Assembly (NCBI GenBank): GCA_030151255.1
Contig: JASLED010000022.1
Location: 1-41,146 of the forward strand
Direction of reading: 5' to 3'
From: Flavobacterium sp.
Lineage (GTDB): Bacteria > Bacteroidota > Bacteroidia > Flavobacteriales > Flavobacteriaceae
Length of the DNA stretch: 41,146 nucleotides
The notes under the pieces were generated by a model. The model made no database searches, was not told the origin of the DNA, and saw only the letters and a list, made by a program, of their open reading frames with translations. Position numbers and translations under genes: made by a program. Positions within the stretch are counted from its first letter, which is position 1. The number at the start of each line of letters is the position of its first letter. Shown here one piece after another: positions 16,184 through 25,613 of the stretch.

Positions 16184-17365
16184 ATGAAAACCGCATATAT
16201 AGTAAAAGGATATAGAACCGCTGTAGGAAAAGCACCACGTGGCGTATTCCGTTTTAAACGTCCAGACGAGTTGGCTGCCGAAACCATCGAATACTTAATG
16301 AATGCATTACCTGAATTTGACAAAGCTCGCATTGACGATGTTATGGTAGGAAATGCAATGCCAGAAGCAGAACAAGGATTAAATATGGGACGTTTAATCT
16401 CTTTAATGGGATTAAAAATTGACGATGTACCTGGTGTTACTGTAAACAGATATTGTGCTTCAGGCATTGAAACAATTGGTATGGCTGTAGCAAAAATACA
16501 AGCAGGTATGGCAGACTGTATTATTGCTGGTGGTGTAGAAAGCATGAGTTATATTCCGATGGGAGGATATAAACCTACCCCGGATTATGGCGTAGCAAAA
16601 GAAGGCCACGAAGATTACTATTGGGGCATGGGATTAACGGCTGAGGCTGTAGCAAAACAATTCTTTATTTCAAGAGAAGATCAAGATGAATTTGCTTATC
16701 AATCACACTTAAAAGCATTAAAAGCACAAGCAGAAGGAAAATTTGTTGATCAGATTGTTCCTATAACCGTTGATGAGGTATTTGTAAATGAAAAAGGTAA
16801 AAAAGACAGCAAATCATATGTAGTAACACAAGACGAAGGTCCGCGTGCTGGTACATCAATAGAAGCATTAAGCAAACTAAAACCTGTGTTTGCAGCAGAT
16901 GGTTCTGTTACAGCTGGTAACTCTTCTCAAATGAGTGATGGTGCAGCTTTTGTAATGATCATGTCGGAAGAAATGGTGAAAGAACTTAATATTGAACCTA
17001 TTGCCCGCATGGTAAATTACGCTGCCGCAGGTGTAGAACCACGCATTATGGGTATTGGGCCAGTAAAAGCAATTCCGAAAGCATTAAAACAAGCTGGTTT
17101 ACAGTTGAAAGATATCGATTTAATAGAATTAAACGAAGCATTTGCCTCTCAATCACTAGCAGTTATTAGAGAATTAGGTATCAACCCAGATATTGTAAAC
17201 GTAAATGGCGGAGCTATTGCTTTAGGCCATCCGCTTGGTTGTACAGGCGCAAAACTATCAGTTCAACTATTTGATGAAATGAAACGCAGAGGCTCAAAAT
17301 ACGGAATGGTAACCATGTGTGTAGGTACCGGACAAGGAGCAGCCGGAATTTACGAATTATTATAA
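16184..17365 (+). CDS. fadA: Acetyl-CoA C-acyltransferase (3-ketoacyl-CoA thiolase)
   Basis: 393-residue thiolase, the last step of beta-oxidation: 3-ketoacyl-CoA plus CoA gives acetyl-CoA and a shortened acyl-CoA. The nucleophilic Cys91 is in VNRYCASGIETIG (87-99). The second active-site block, NGGAIALGHPLGCTGA, carries His349, and the third, MCVGTGQGAAG, carries Cys379. Length and all three motifs are standard for degradative thiolases. It lies 23 bases after the fusion gene and 27 bases before the acyl-CoA dehydrogenase gene, in the same operon. Confidence 0.95.
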   Translation: MKTAYIVKGYRTAVGKAPRGVFRFKRPDELAAETIEYLMNALPEFDKARIDDVMVGNAMPEAEQGLNMGRLISLMGLKIDDVPGVTVNRYCASGIETIGMAVAKIQAGMADCIIAGGVESMSYIPMGGYKPTPDYGVAKEGHEDYYWGMGLTAEAVAKQFFISREDQDEFAYQSHLKALKAQAEGKFVDQIVPITVDEVFVNEKGKKDSKSYVVTQDEGPRAGTSIEALSKLKPVFAADGSVTAGNSSQMSDGAAFVMIMSEEMVKELNIEPIARMVNYAAAGVEPRIMGIGPVKAIPKALKQAGLQLKDIDLIELNEAFASQSLAVIRELGINPDIVNVNGGAIALGHPLGCTGAKLSVQLFDEMKRRGSKYGMVTMCVGTGQGAAGIYELL

Positions 17366-17392
17366 AAAGCGATTAACCATAAAAAAAATATT

Positions 17393-19186
17393 ATGAATAC
17401 AGATATAATAAGAGGTGGGCAATACCTTATAAAAGAAACAAATAGCGAAACAATTTTTACACCTGAAAATTTTACAGAAGAGCAAGTAATGATGCGCGAT
17501 TCTGTAAAAGAATTCATTGATAAAGAAATTTGGCCAAACAAAGAGCGCTTCGAAAAGAAAGATTATGCTTTTACAGAAGAGTGCATGAAAAAAGCTGGAG
17601 AATTAGGCTTATTAGGTGTTGCTGTTCCTGAAGCATATGGTGGTTTAGAAATGGGATTTGTATCTACAATGTTGGTATGTGATTACATTTCAGGCGCAAC
17701 AGGGTCTTTCTCTACTGCATTTGGTGCGCATACAGGTATTGGTACTATGCCAATTAACTTATACGGAAACGAAGAACAAAAAAACAAATACTTACCAAAA
17801 TTGGCTAGCGGCGAATGGTTTGGTGCATACTGTTTAACAGAACCAGATGCTGGCTCTGATGCAAATTCAGGAAAAACAAAAGCCGTTCTTTCTGCCGATG
17901 GTAGCCACTACTCTATTACAGGACAAAAAATGTGGATATCAAACGCAGGTTTTTGTAATTTATTCATTGTTTTTGCTCGTATTGAAGACGATAAAAATAT
18001 TACAGGTTTTATTGTAGAAAACGATCCTTCAAACGGAATTTCATTAGGAGAAGAAGAACACAAATTAGGTATTAGAGCTTCATCTACTCGTCAAGTATTT
18101 TTCAACGACACCAAAGTTCCGGTAGAAAATATGCTTTCTGAGCGTGGCAATGGCTTTAAAATTGCCATGAATGCTTTAAATGTTGGTCGTATAAAATTAG
18201 CGGCAGCTTGTTTAGATTCTCAAAGAAGATTAATTACTACAGCAGTGCGTTATGCAAATGAACGCGTACAATTTAAAGTACCTATTTCTACTTTTGGTGC
18301 TATCCGTACAAAAATTGCAGAAATGGCTACAAATGCGTATGTGGGCGAATCTGCGTCTTATCGTGCAGCTGGTAGTATTGAGCAACGCATTAATCAGCGT
18401 ATTGCTGAAGGAAATTCGCACCAAGAAGCCGAATTAAAAGGTGTTGAAGAATTTGCTATCGAATGTTCTATTCTAAAAGTTGCTGTATCTGAAGATGTAC
18501 AACATTGTACAGATGAAGGAATTCAGATTTTTGGAGGAATGGGCTTTTCTGAAGATACACCAATGGAAAGCGCTTGGAGAGATGCGCGTATTTCGCGTAT
18601 TTACGAAGGAACAAATGAAATTAATAGAATGCTTGCCGTGGGTATGTTGATTAAAAAAGCAATGAAAGGCCATGTTGATTTATTAACACCTGCTATGCAA
18701 GTAGCAGATGAACTAATGAGCATTCCTAGCTTTGATACGCCCGATTACAGCGAATTATTTGCCGAAGAAAAGGAAATGATTGAAAAACTAAAAAAAGCCT
18801 TTTTAATGGTTGCAGGTAGCGCTGTTCAGAAATTTGGACCAGAACTAGAAAAACACCAAGCACTAATGATGGCAGCAGCCGATATGATGATTGAAATTTA
18901 TATGGCTGAAAGTGCTGTTTTAAGAACTGAAAAATTAGCCAAAGAAAAAGGACAAGATAAAATAAAAGAGCAAATTGCAATGACTCAATTATACCTTTAT
19001 CATGCTGTAGATATTATAGGCACAAAAGGAAAAGAAGGAATTGCCTCATTCGCAGATGGCGATGAACAAAGAATTATGTTAATGGGATTAAGACGATTTA
19101 CAAAATACAATAATCTCCCTAATGTAAATGCTTTAAGAGAGATAATTGCTTCTAAAGTGATTGAATCTAACGAATATTCTTTCTAA
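17393..19186 (+). CDS. fadE: Acyl-CoA dehydrogenase with C-terminal extension
   Basis: 597-residue FAD enzyme for the first beta-oxidation step, oxidising acyl-CoA to 2-enoyl-CoA. Core signatures are AYCLTEPDAGSDANSG (about 140-155), KMWISNAGF, IQIFGGMGFSEDTPME, and ARISRIYEGTNEINRM, where the Glu of YEGT is the usual catalytic base. About 160 residues follow the core, as in VLCAD/ACAD9-type and Bacillus FadE proteins. It completes the operon, which ends at the terminator at 19219. The electron acceptor ETF is not encoded in the window. Confidence 0.95.
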   Translation: MNTDIIRGGQYLIKETNSETIFTPENFTEEQVMMRDSVKEFIDKEIWPNKERFEKKDYAFTEECMKKAGELGLLGVAVPEAYGGLEMGFVSTMLVCDYISGATGSFSTAFGAHTGIGTMPINLYGNEEQKNKYLPKLASGEWFGAYCLTEPDAGSDANSGKTKAVLSADGSHYSITGQKMWISNAGFCNLFIVFARIEDDKNITGFIVENDPSNGISLGEEEHKLGIRASSTRQVFFNDTKVPVENMLSERGNGFKIAMNALNVGRIKLAAACLDSQRRLITTAVRYANERVQFKVPISTFGAIRTKIAEMATNAYVGESASYRAAGSIEQRINQRIAEGNSHQEAELKGVEEFAIECSILKVAVSEDVQHCTDEGIQIFGGMGFSEDTPMESAWRDARISRIYEGTNEINRMLAVGMLIKKAMKGHVDLLTPAMQVADELMSIPSFDTPDYSELFAEEKEMIEKLKKAFLMVAGSAVQKFGPELEKHQALMMAAADMMIEIYMAESAVLRTEKLAKEKGQDKIKEQIAMTQLYLYHAVDIIGTKGKEGIASFADGDEQRIMLMGLRRFTKYNNLPNVNALREIIASKVIESNEYSF

Positions 19187-19218
19187 AACAAGAGTTAATT
19201 CATATCGGATTAAATTTC

Positions 19219-19258
19219 AAAAGGTGACTTTTTTCTAAAATAAGGTCACCTTTTTTAT
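19219..19258 (+). terminator. Terminator of the fad operon
   Basis: AAAAGGTGAC (19219-19228) and GTCACCTTTT (19245-19254) form a perfect 10-bp stem, with more T following. It lies 33 bases past the acyl-CoA dehydrogenase stop. Confidence 0.8.
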
Positions 19259-19472
19259 TTTAAACCATCTTTTCAATTTTCACAATCTTGTATAAATTTC
19301 TACATTATGCGATTTTTATTGAAAATTATTCATGTATTTACAGAAATCATTTAAAAATAAACCACTAACACATATAAATCAGCAAAAAACAATTAATATC
19401 ATACATTATTCATAAAATATATAATAAAATCAATACCTTTAACCTAACTTAAAGTTGTAAAAGAGATTGATA

Positions 19473-20327
19473 ATGGAAAAGTATAATTTTAATAGTTGTG
19501 GGCTGGTAGATTTAAGCGGAAAGAAACAAGATTTCATGATCGTAGAGTTAGAATATGCATTGCAATTAAAAAATGCATATGAAATAACTCCGCATAAACA
19601 TGACTTTTTCCAAATTATTTATATTACTAAAGGTGGTGGAATGCATAGCATAGATTTAAAAACCTATGAAGCAAAACGGGATGATATCTTTTTTATCAAT
19701 TCCTGGCAACAACACCAATGGTCTTTCACGCCAGAAGTAGAAGGATATATTATTAACTTTAAACACACTTTTTTAACCCAATTTGTTGCAGATCACTTAT
19801 TTATTCATGATTTGCCATTTTTTAAACGATTTACGTCACAGAATCACATTAATACAAAACCCTTTAATGCGATAATACACACAGCTATTTATCGAATGAG
19901 AGAAGAATTAAAATCGGAAGTAGTTTGTCTGGATTTGATAAGGGCTTATTTAATAGAACTGTTATTGGTGTGTAAGAAAGCCATCCGAATTGATGATGAT
20001 AGAGAATATTATCCTAATGGCTTAATTAAACAATTTGAAATGTTGATTGACACTCATTTCAATGAATATAAATTTCCGAAACAATACGCAAAAATATTAA
20101 ACGTAACGCCAAATTATTTGAATGCGATTTGCCAAAAGGTAAAAGGAAAATCTGCTGGTGATTTAATTCGTATGCGTATTTTAACCGAAAGTAAGAGATT
20201 ATTACTCAATACAAACTTATCAGCAAGTGATATTGCTTATCGATTAAATTTTAAGGATAATTCTTATTTTTCGCGATTTTTTAAAAAATCAATTGGAATT
20301 AGTCCTGACGAATTTAGAAAGAAATAA
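19473..20327 (+). CDS. AraC-family transcriptional regulator
   Basis: 284 residues from the ATG at 19473 (a TTG two codons earlier is unlikely). The N-terminal half is a cupin sensor domain with HKHDFFQIIYITKGGG and the INSWQQHQW segment typical of sugar- or metabolite-sensing AraC proteins. The C-terminal 100 residues hold two helix-turn-helix units: YAKILNVTPNYLNAICQKVKG and then ASDIAYRLNFKDNSYFSRFFKK, ending at ISPDEFRKK. Target and ligand are unknown. It has its own terminator and stands apart from the fad operon, although on the same strand, and may act on a gene elsewhere. Confidence 0.93.
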   Translation: MEKYNFNSCGLVDLSGKKQDFMIVELEYALQLKNAYEITPHKHDFFQIIYITKGGGMHSIDLKTYEAKRDDIFFINSWQQHQWSFTPEVEGYIINFKHTFLTQFVADHLFIHDLPFFKRFTSQNHINTKPFNAIIHTAIYRMREELKSEVVCLDLIRAYLIELLLVCKKAIRIDDDREYYPNGLIKQFEMLIDTHFNEYKFPKQYAKILNVTPNYLNAICQKVKGKSAGDLIRMRILTESKRLLLNTNLSASDIAYRLNFKDNSYFSRFFKKSIGISPDEFRKK

Positions 20328-20364
20328 AACTTACATTATTACATTTTGTTTAAATTTGGTTATG

Positions 20365-20400
20365 AAAGGGTGTTTTAGCTTTAAAAACACTCTTTTTTTT
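20365..20400. terminator. Terminator between convergent genes
   Basis: AAAGGGTGTTTT (20365-20376) pairs with AAAACACTCTTT (20384-20395) with one G-U pair, followed by more T. It closes the AraC gene and may also serve the minus-strand gene that ends at 20420. Confidence 0.75.
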
Positions 20401-20419
20401 TATAAAAAACATTTTGATT

Positions 20420-21397
20420 TTATTCTTTTAAAAATATAAGAAATTCTTTTTTATTCAAAGTAAAAGACTGAGTTTTTATACTTTTTCCCTTAGAATCAAT
20501 AATAACAAAAAAAGGTTGACTATTACTGTTAAATTGCTCCAATTGTATTTGCTGATAAAAATAGCCATAGACACTCATCAACTTACCTGTAGTAGCATTA
20601 GTTTTCTGTTTTTCTTTTGGGACATCTTTTTTAGAATCCACAAAAAAAGTAAGCACTTCATACTTCGAGGTCAGTAAATCTTGTATTTCTCCTTTTGTAT
20701 AAAAGAAAGCATCTTCCATTTTACGTGAGTTTACATCAGCATAAGAAGTAAAATATAACAACAAAGGCTTATTTGTAGCTAACCCTTTATTTATAACCTC
20801 TTCATAATCTACTATCTCTACATCTGTATAAAAATTAACGTTATTTATTTCTTCTTCGACTACCGGAACTTGGACTTGCTTCTTTTGTTTTTCTAACTCA
20901 TTAATCATAGTTGCATAACTATCATATTGTATAGTATTTTTTCTAAGCAATTTATCTATTTCCTTAATAATTTCTTTATCATTATAAAACATTAAAATTA
21001 CTTTGCGATCCGTTGACCAACTCTTTATATTCGGTTTTTTCTGCAACATTTCTTTCCATTTTTTCTCGAACTCTTTATAAATATAATAATCAGGAGAAGA
21101 TTTTATCTTTACTACTTCGTTAAATAACATTTGATAAGTAACGGAAGAACTACTCTCCTTAATCTTAGTAAATAGTAACGCACCGAGAATACTAGATGAT
21201 CCAAAGAGAGAAATGTCTTCCTCGTCTAGTCCGCAATCTGTGAGTTTTGAGAAATTAGCTACTATTTTTTGGATTGATTGTTCGTTATTATTGTTGTCCC
21301 AAGTAATTTCTTTTGCCAATAGCTCGACACAATTAGTTTGCGCATTTACATTTGAAATAAATACAAAAAGTAGAATTGGTATAATTTTAAATTTCAT
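20420..21397 (-). CDS. Exported thioredoxin-fold protein lacking the active-site cysteines
   Basis: 325 residues with a signal peptide (1-19, cleavage after NVNA). Residues 25-180 are helical and unrecognised. Residues 195-325 have a thioredoxin-like fold with the DsbD gamma-domain pattern: KPLLLYFTSYADVNSRKMED (210-229), then FFVDSKKDVP, a basic loop, and SQPFFVIIDSKGKS. In DsbD-type proteins the block at 221-228 normally reads CVNCRKME. Here it is DVNSRKME, so both cysteines are gone and no thiol-disulfide chemistry is expected at that site. It is a single gene in the periplasm or outer face. A binding or chaperone role is a guess. Confidence 0.8.
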   Translation of the reverse strand: MKFKIIPILLFVFISNVNAQTNCVELLAKEITWDNNNNEQSIQKIVANFSKLTDCGLDEEDISLFGSSSILGALLFTKIKESSSSVTYQMLFNEVVKIKSSPDYYIYKEFEKKWKEMLQKKPNIKSWSTDRKVILMFYNDKEIIKEIDKLLRKNTIQYDSYATMINELEKQKKQVQVPVVEEEINNVNFYTDVEIVDYEEVINKGLATNKPLLLYFTSYADVNSRKMEDAFFYTKGEIQDLLTSKYEVLTFFVDSKKDVPKEKQKTNATTGKLMSVYGYFYQQIQLEQFNSNSQPFFVIIDSKGKSIKTQSFTLNKKEFLIFLKE

Positions 21398-21480
21398 GGT
21401 TAATTTTATTTATAGAAGATGTAACCTACAAAATATTAATTATTATTCGGTATAATATGGAGAAATTTATTTTTGTGGAG

Positions 21481-21513
21481 AAAAAAGGAACTGTCTCGCA
21501 AAACAATTCCTTT
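21481..21513 (-). terminator. Terminator of the men operon
   Basis: On the minus strand AGGAATTG pairs with CAGTTCCT (one G-U pair) and is followed by TTTTTT (21481-21486). It lies 16 bases past the menC stop. Confidence 0.65.
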
Positions 21514-21528
21514 CTCTAGTTTTTATTA

Positions 21529-22560
21529 TTAATTTTCTCCCCAACTCAGTGTTGGATCGTACCATAAGGCACCATTTTTCACCGTTAAAGGAGAATCTAT
21601 ATTATTGATATACAACGCTCCAGTACCTAACCCTTGTGGCATTGGGCTATTTAGCGTAAAAGTCCATTGTGCAATGGCATTTAATCCAATATTACTTTCT
21701 AAGGCTGAGGTAATCCACCAACCGATATTTAGTTCTTCTGCTAGATCAATCCATTCTTGGCTGCCTTTTATTCCACCAACCAAACTTGGTTTTAGAATAA
21801 TATATTGTGGTTTTATTTTTTCTAACAACGCTCGCTTATTTGCATAATGAGTAATTCCGATTAATTCCTCATCCAAAGCAATCGGCAAAGGAGTTAATTG
21901 ACACAATTTTGCCATTTCATCTTCTTGATGCTGTTTAATAGGCTGCTCAATGCTATGCAATTCGAATTCTGCTAATTTAGTCAATCGATCGAAGGCATTT
22001 TCTGGAGAAAAACCACCATTAGCATCTACACGCAATTCTATTTGACTGGCATCATAATGCGAACGAATATAAGCCAACAAATCTATTTCTGCCTGAAAGT
22101 CAATCGCGCCGATTTTTAGTTTTACACAAGAAAAACCTGCGCTCAACTTTTCGTCAATTTGCTCTTTCATAAATGCCTTATCCCCCATCCAAATCAATCC
22201 ATTAATTGGAATAGACTTTTTCCCTGTTGTAAAATCCGACGGAAAAAGCAAATAAGGATTATCACTTGCCAACGATAAAAATGCTTGTTCTACCCCAAAT
22301 TGAATCGAAGGCCAATCGCGCAAAGCTTCCCAAAGCGCCTCTTTGCCCAAATGAATATTGGCTACCACCCATTGCAATTGAGCTTCATAAGAATCTCTAT
22401 CATCAAAACTAAGAGAGCGCAGTAATCCGCACTCTCCTATTCCAATTTTATTGTTTTCTTCAATCGTAAGCAACCAAGTTTCCTTTTCCTTTAATATACC
22501 TCTCGAAGTACCTGAAGGTCGCTTAAATTGAAGCATATGCTTTTTATAGCTTGCTTTCAT
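21529..22560 (-). CDS. menC: o-Succinylbenzoate synthase
   Basis: 343-residue enolase-superfamily enzyme that dehydrates SHCHC to o-succinylbenzoate in menaquinone synthesis. The N-terminal capping domain includes GIGECGLLRSLSFDDR. The barrel has SCVKLKIGAIDF with the acid-base Lys, the metal ligands in LRVDANGGFSPENA, SIEQPIK and LDEELIG, and the second Lys in ILKPSLVGG. It follows the UPF0173 gene by 3 bases and shares an operon with menA, which fits menaquinone as the likely quinone of this organism. Confidence 0.93.
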   Translation of the reverse strand: MKASYKKHMLQFKRPSGTSRGILKEKETWLLTIEENNKIGIGECGLLRSLSFDDRDSYEAQLQWVVANIHLGKEALWEALRDWPSIQFGVEQAFLSLASDNPYLLFPSDFTTGKKSIPINGLIWMGDKAFMKEQIDEKLSAGFSCVKLKIGAIDFQAEIDLLAYIRSHYDASQIELRVDANGGFSPENAFDRLTKLAEFELHSIEQPIKQHQEDEMAKLCQLTPLPIALDEELIGITHYANKRALLEKIKPQYIILKPSLVGGIKGSQEWIDLAEELNIGWWITSALESNIGLNAIAQWTFTLNSPMPQGLGTGALYINNIDSPLTVKNGALWYDPTLSWGEN

Positions 22561-22563
22561 CGC

Positions 22564-23250
22564 TTATAACGTTAGACTTTCTCCAATGTTCAACAACATC
22601 AAATCTTTTCCTTTTTCAAAAAATTTGCGCTTAGCTTCTTCGTGGTCAATTTCAATGTATCCGAACGTATCAAAATGATAGCCCAACACTTTATCACAAG
22701 CCACAAAATCGGATGCAATGACTGCTTCGTCCACTCCCATTGTAAAATTGCTTCCAATAGGCAAAATGGCTAAATCTAACTGATGAAACATTGGGATTAA
22801 TTTCATATCCATCGTCAAACTCGTGTCCCCAGCGATATAAATCGTTTTATTTTTACTTGCAATCACAAATCCTCCCGGCTGTCCGCCATAGCTTCCGTCA
22901 GGAAAAGAACTCGAGTGAATGGCTGGAGTATATTTTACTTCACCAAAATCAAACTGCCAAGATCCTCCGTGATTCATTGGATGACTCGCAAATCCTTTGT
23001 TGCCATAATGCGTAGCTATTTCTGCATTTGAAACAATTGTAGCTTCAGGATTATTCAGCATAATAGCTTCCACATCCGCAATATGATCGCCGTGTGCGTG
23101 TGTAATCAAAATATAATTTGCTTTGATTGTATTGATATCAATTGATTTTGCAGCTTCTAATGGATTTCCTGTAATAAAAGGATCCACAACAATGTTTATT
23201 CCATCAATATCTAAACCAAGACAAGCGTGTCCGTAATATGTAATTTTCAT
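22564..23250 (-). CDS. Metal-dependent hydrolase, UPF0173 / UlaG-like metallo-beta-lactamase fold
   Basis: 228 residues. It starts with the typical KITYYGHACLGLDI, then carries the metal site HAHGDH followed by IADVEAI, AIHSSSFP, YIAGDTSLT and a late conserved His in YHFDTFGYIEI. These place it in the UPF0173 group, metal-dependent hydrolases of unknown physiological substrate. It lies between menA and menC with gaps of 10 and 3 bases, an arrangement I recall as frequent in Flavobacteriia. A link to menaquinone synthesis is suggested but not shown. Confidence 0.9.
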   Translation of the reverse strand: MKITYYGHACLGLDIDGINIVVDPFITGNPLEAAKSIDINTIKANYILITHAHGDHIADVEAIMLNNPEATIVSNAEIATHYGNKGFASHPMNHGGSWQFDFGEVKYTPAIHSSSFPDGSYGGQPGGFVIASKNKTIYIAGDTSLTMDMKLIPMFHQLDLAILPIGSNFTMGVDEAVIASDFVACDKVLGYHFDTFGYIEIDHEEAKRKFFEKGKDLMLLNIGESLTL

Positions 23251-23260
23251 AATTTCTATT

Positions 23261-24172
23261 TTATAAAATTAAAGCTAAGGAAAAAACCACAGATAGCAAA
23301 AAAGTATTTAGCGCTACAATTTTCATTTGTGAATCTAATAATTTTGGAGCTGTGTTTTTCTGTACAAAAAACAAATGTTTAAGCAACGGCAAATAAACTA
23401 TCACAAACAAATAGTGAATAGCGTTTAATTGTATGTGCCAACCGTAAATAACAAAAGCAGCAAGAGCAAACAGAATAATAAAATAATGATAGCGCTTTGC
23501 ATTTGCTCTACCCAACTTCACAGCCAACGTATTTTTTTCCACTAATTTATCGGCATCTAAATCGCGCATATTATTAATATTCAAAACGGCGATACTCAAA
23601 TTTCCAATGGCTATTGCTGGTAAAATTACCCAAGTATCTAACGTTTGTCCGTACAAATAATATGAACCTAATACGCTTACTAAACCAAAAAATATAAATA
23701 CAAATACATCGCCTAAACCTCTATAACCATAAGCTGATTTGCCGACAGTATATTTTATGGCTGCGGCAACGCAACTAATTCCTAAAACAAAAAAGAAAAG
23801 CGAGGTAAAGAAATGATCTTTTCCAAAAGACAAATAAATCAAAAGCAACGAAGAAATCAAGGATAAAATAGACGTTACAATGATTCCATTTTTCATTTCT
23901 TCTTTGGTTAATATTCCACTTTGAATTGCACGTTGAGGTCCTATTCTATTTTCGTTGTCGGTTCCCTTTACTCCATCGCCATAATCGTTTGCAAAATTGG
24001 ATAAGATTTGAAACAACAATGTAGTTAGAATAGCAAAACCAAAAATGCTATAAAAATTAGGATGTGTTGAAAAAGAAGGATAGGCACAAGCTGTTCCAAC
24101 GATAATACCAGAAATAGACAAAGGCAAAGTTCGCAATCTTGCCGCCGATATCCATGCTTTAGTTTTTGACAT
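23261..24172 (-). CDS. menA: 1,4-Dihydroxy-2-naphthoate polyprenyltransferase
   Basis: 303-residue inner-membrane UbiA-family prenyltransferase that attaches the polyprenyl tail to DHNA to form demethylmenaquinone. It has about nine membrane segments. The first Asp-rich motif is NDYGDGVKGTDNENRIGPQR, with the second in NMRDLDADKLVEKNTLAVKLG. It is the first gene of the menA-UPF0173-menC operon and has a well-formed promoter upstream (24216-24247). Confidence 0.95.
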   Translation of the reverse strand: MSKTKAWISAARLRTLPLSISGIIVGTACAYPSFSTHPNFYSIFGFAILTTLLFQILSNFANDYGDGVKGTDNENRIGPQRAIQSGILTKEEMKNGIIVTSILSLISSLLLIYLSFGKDHFFTSLFFFVLGISCVAAAIKYTVGKSAYGYRGLGDVFVFIFFGLVSVLGSYYLYGQTLDTWVILPAIAIGNLSIAVLNINNMRDLDADKLVEKNTLAVKLGRANAKRYHYFIILFALAAFVIYGWHIQLNAIHYLFVIVYLPLLKHLFFVQKNTAPKLLDSQMKIVALNTFLLSVVFSLALIL

Positions 24173-24215
24173 AAAAGGATTCTTTCGATAATTAAATGCA
24201 TTGAATAATGCGATA

Positions 24216-24247
24216 CAAAATTAAGGATAAAACCTTTCTAAACCCAA
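24216..24247 (-). promoter_or_regulatory. Promoter of the menA operon
   Basis: On the minus strand a TTG (24245-24247) and the -7 box TAATTTTG (24216-24223) are 21 bases apart, a fair match to the Bacteroidota pattern. Transcription would start near 24211, about 38 bases before the menA start codon. Confidence 0.5.
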
Positions 24248-25389
24248 GCTAAAAAATAGAGGATTACAGATAACACCACATATAAATACTTATAATAAAA
24301 TTAAACTATTAAGACATATAAGAATAAACCACAAAACACCTTGAGGTAAAAACAAAGCATTTGAAGCAATCTTTTTAGATTCTTATTTTTTTAAAACCCT
24401 GTATTAAAACAATTGAAAAGGGTTAATCTAAAAATTAGAATAAAATAATTTTAAAAACTGTAACTTTTTAATTGAAAAACAAAATAAAGAGTTTAAATTA
24501 AATTAAAAATGATTAAAATCAATAAAAACAACCCATAACTTAAAGTTATTATTTTTTTTACTAAAAACTAAAATATTTATTTTCAACATATTATATATAA
24601 TTATATAAACAATAAGTTTACTATAATAATTTTTACTTTAACAGTTATATATTCCGATTATTTTCAACTAACATTTCTTTTAAAGACAAAAAAATATATA
24701 ATTACATTACTTTAATTAAAGTTATAGTTTAATTAAAAAAAACATTTAATTAATATTTCATTTATTAGAACTAATAAAAACATTTTTATAAATTACTATC
24801 TATTTAAACTTTAAATAGATTTTAAAACAGTTTTATAAAATATAATTTTAAGACATTATTTTTTTACACATTAATTGATACAAAACAACTATTATTTCTA
24901 CTCCATTATATTTGACAGACATTTTATCATTTTTACAGTCAGAAACTTTGTAGTTTTTTCAGTGTTTTAAATCGCCAATAACGGCTGATTTTTGAATTAG
25001 AAAATTCTATTGAGCATAAAAAAAAGGATTAAAAACACAATTGTCTTTAACCCTTCTATTTCTAAAAATAGCTCTAAAATTATTACGTAATCGAATAGCT
25101 TTTTTTTACAAAATACCTCCAGAAATTGTACTTATACACCTCTTTTCAATCTTCTCTTTTTTCTAAAATAATTATCTTTTTTATCAATACAGTACTTCAT
25201 AGAAAACAAAAAGCTTATTATTTGAGTACTTATACTACTACTCTATCTAACATATTTCTCGATGCATGTTATCTATATTCTAATTACATTTAATTCATAC
25301 CAATTACAAGTTATTTTAGCCTTATTAGAAGCTTTTATTTTATATTGGAAACTATTGAGCTTTTTTAACCAAAACTTCATTAAAATCAA
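24248..25389. other. AT-rich stretch with hairpins but no confident gene
   Basis: Over 1.1 kb of very AT-rich DNA. A plus-strand frame from 25262 looks like noise. Short minus-strand frames exist (35 codons at 25273-25380; 22 codons further left), none recognisable. A hairpin with a T tail, AAATCGCC/GGCTGATTT, lies at 24969-24991, and a clear minus-strand terminator lies at 25016-25055. Confidence 0.6.
25016..25055 (-). terminator. Minus-strand terminator with no known upstream gene
   Basis: On the minus strand AAGGGTTAAA pairs with TTTAATCCTT (25024-25055, one G-U pair), followed by a run of eight T. Nothing recognised ends here, so a small gene or RNA from 25056-25512 is implied. Confidence 0.6.
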
Positions 25390-25512
25390 CTATTTAGCTC
25401 TACAGGATAAAGCAATTACTGAGATACAAACAAATAAAACCAACAGCACAATAATCACTGCTACCATCATGGTTAAAACGGATAAAAACTTAATTCTCAT
25501 TCTTTTAAACAT
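25390..25512 (-). CDS. Possible 40-residue single-helix membrane peptide
   Basis: Begins MFKRMRIKFLSVL, a basic start, and continues with a long Val/Ile/Leu helix (about 12-35) and ends SCRAK. The valine richness (seven GTN-type codons) makes the minus strand here more G-rich than the surroundings, which suggests coding. A longer frame overlaps it on the plus strand (25262-25552) and cannot be excluded, but looks like noise. No ribosome-binding site or promoter is evident. It lies just beyond the nlpE-like gene's terminator, so it would need its own promoter or read-through. Confidence 0.35.
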   Translation of the reverse strand: MFKRMRIKFLSVLTMMVAVIIVLLVLFVCISVIALSCRAK

Positions 25513-25554
25513 TTTTTTATTCGAATTTAATGCTTTTAAAAATTATTATTAAAT

Positions 25555-25591
25555 AAAAAAAGGATTGAAGAAATATATCTCCAATCCTTTT
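25555..25591 (-). terminator. Terminator of the NlpE-like gene
   Basis: AAAAGGATTG (25558-25567) and CAATCCTTTT (25582-25591) are perfect arms. On the minus strand the stem is followed by more T. It lies 22 bases past the stop codon. Confidence 0.75.
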
Positions 25592-25613
25592 AGTATTAAG
25601 AAAACCAAAAAAA

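Noticed and set aside
25262..25552. Plus-strand open frame of 96 codons
   Set aside because: Overlaps the more plausible minus-strand micro-ORF and enters the noncoding flank; composition fits chance.
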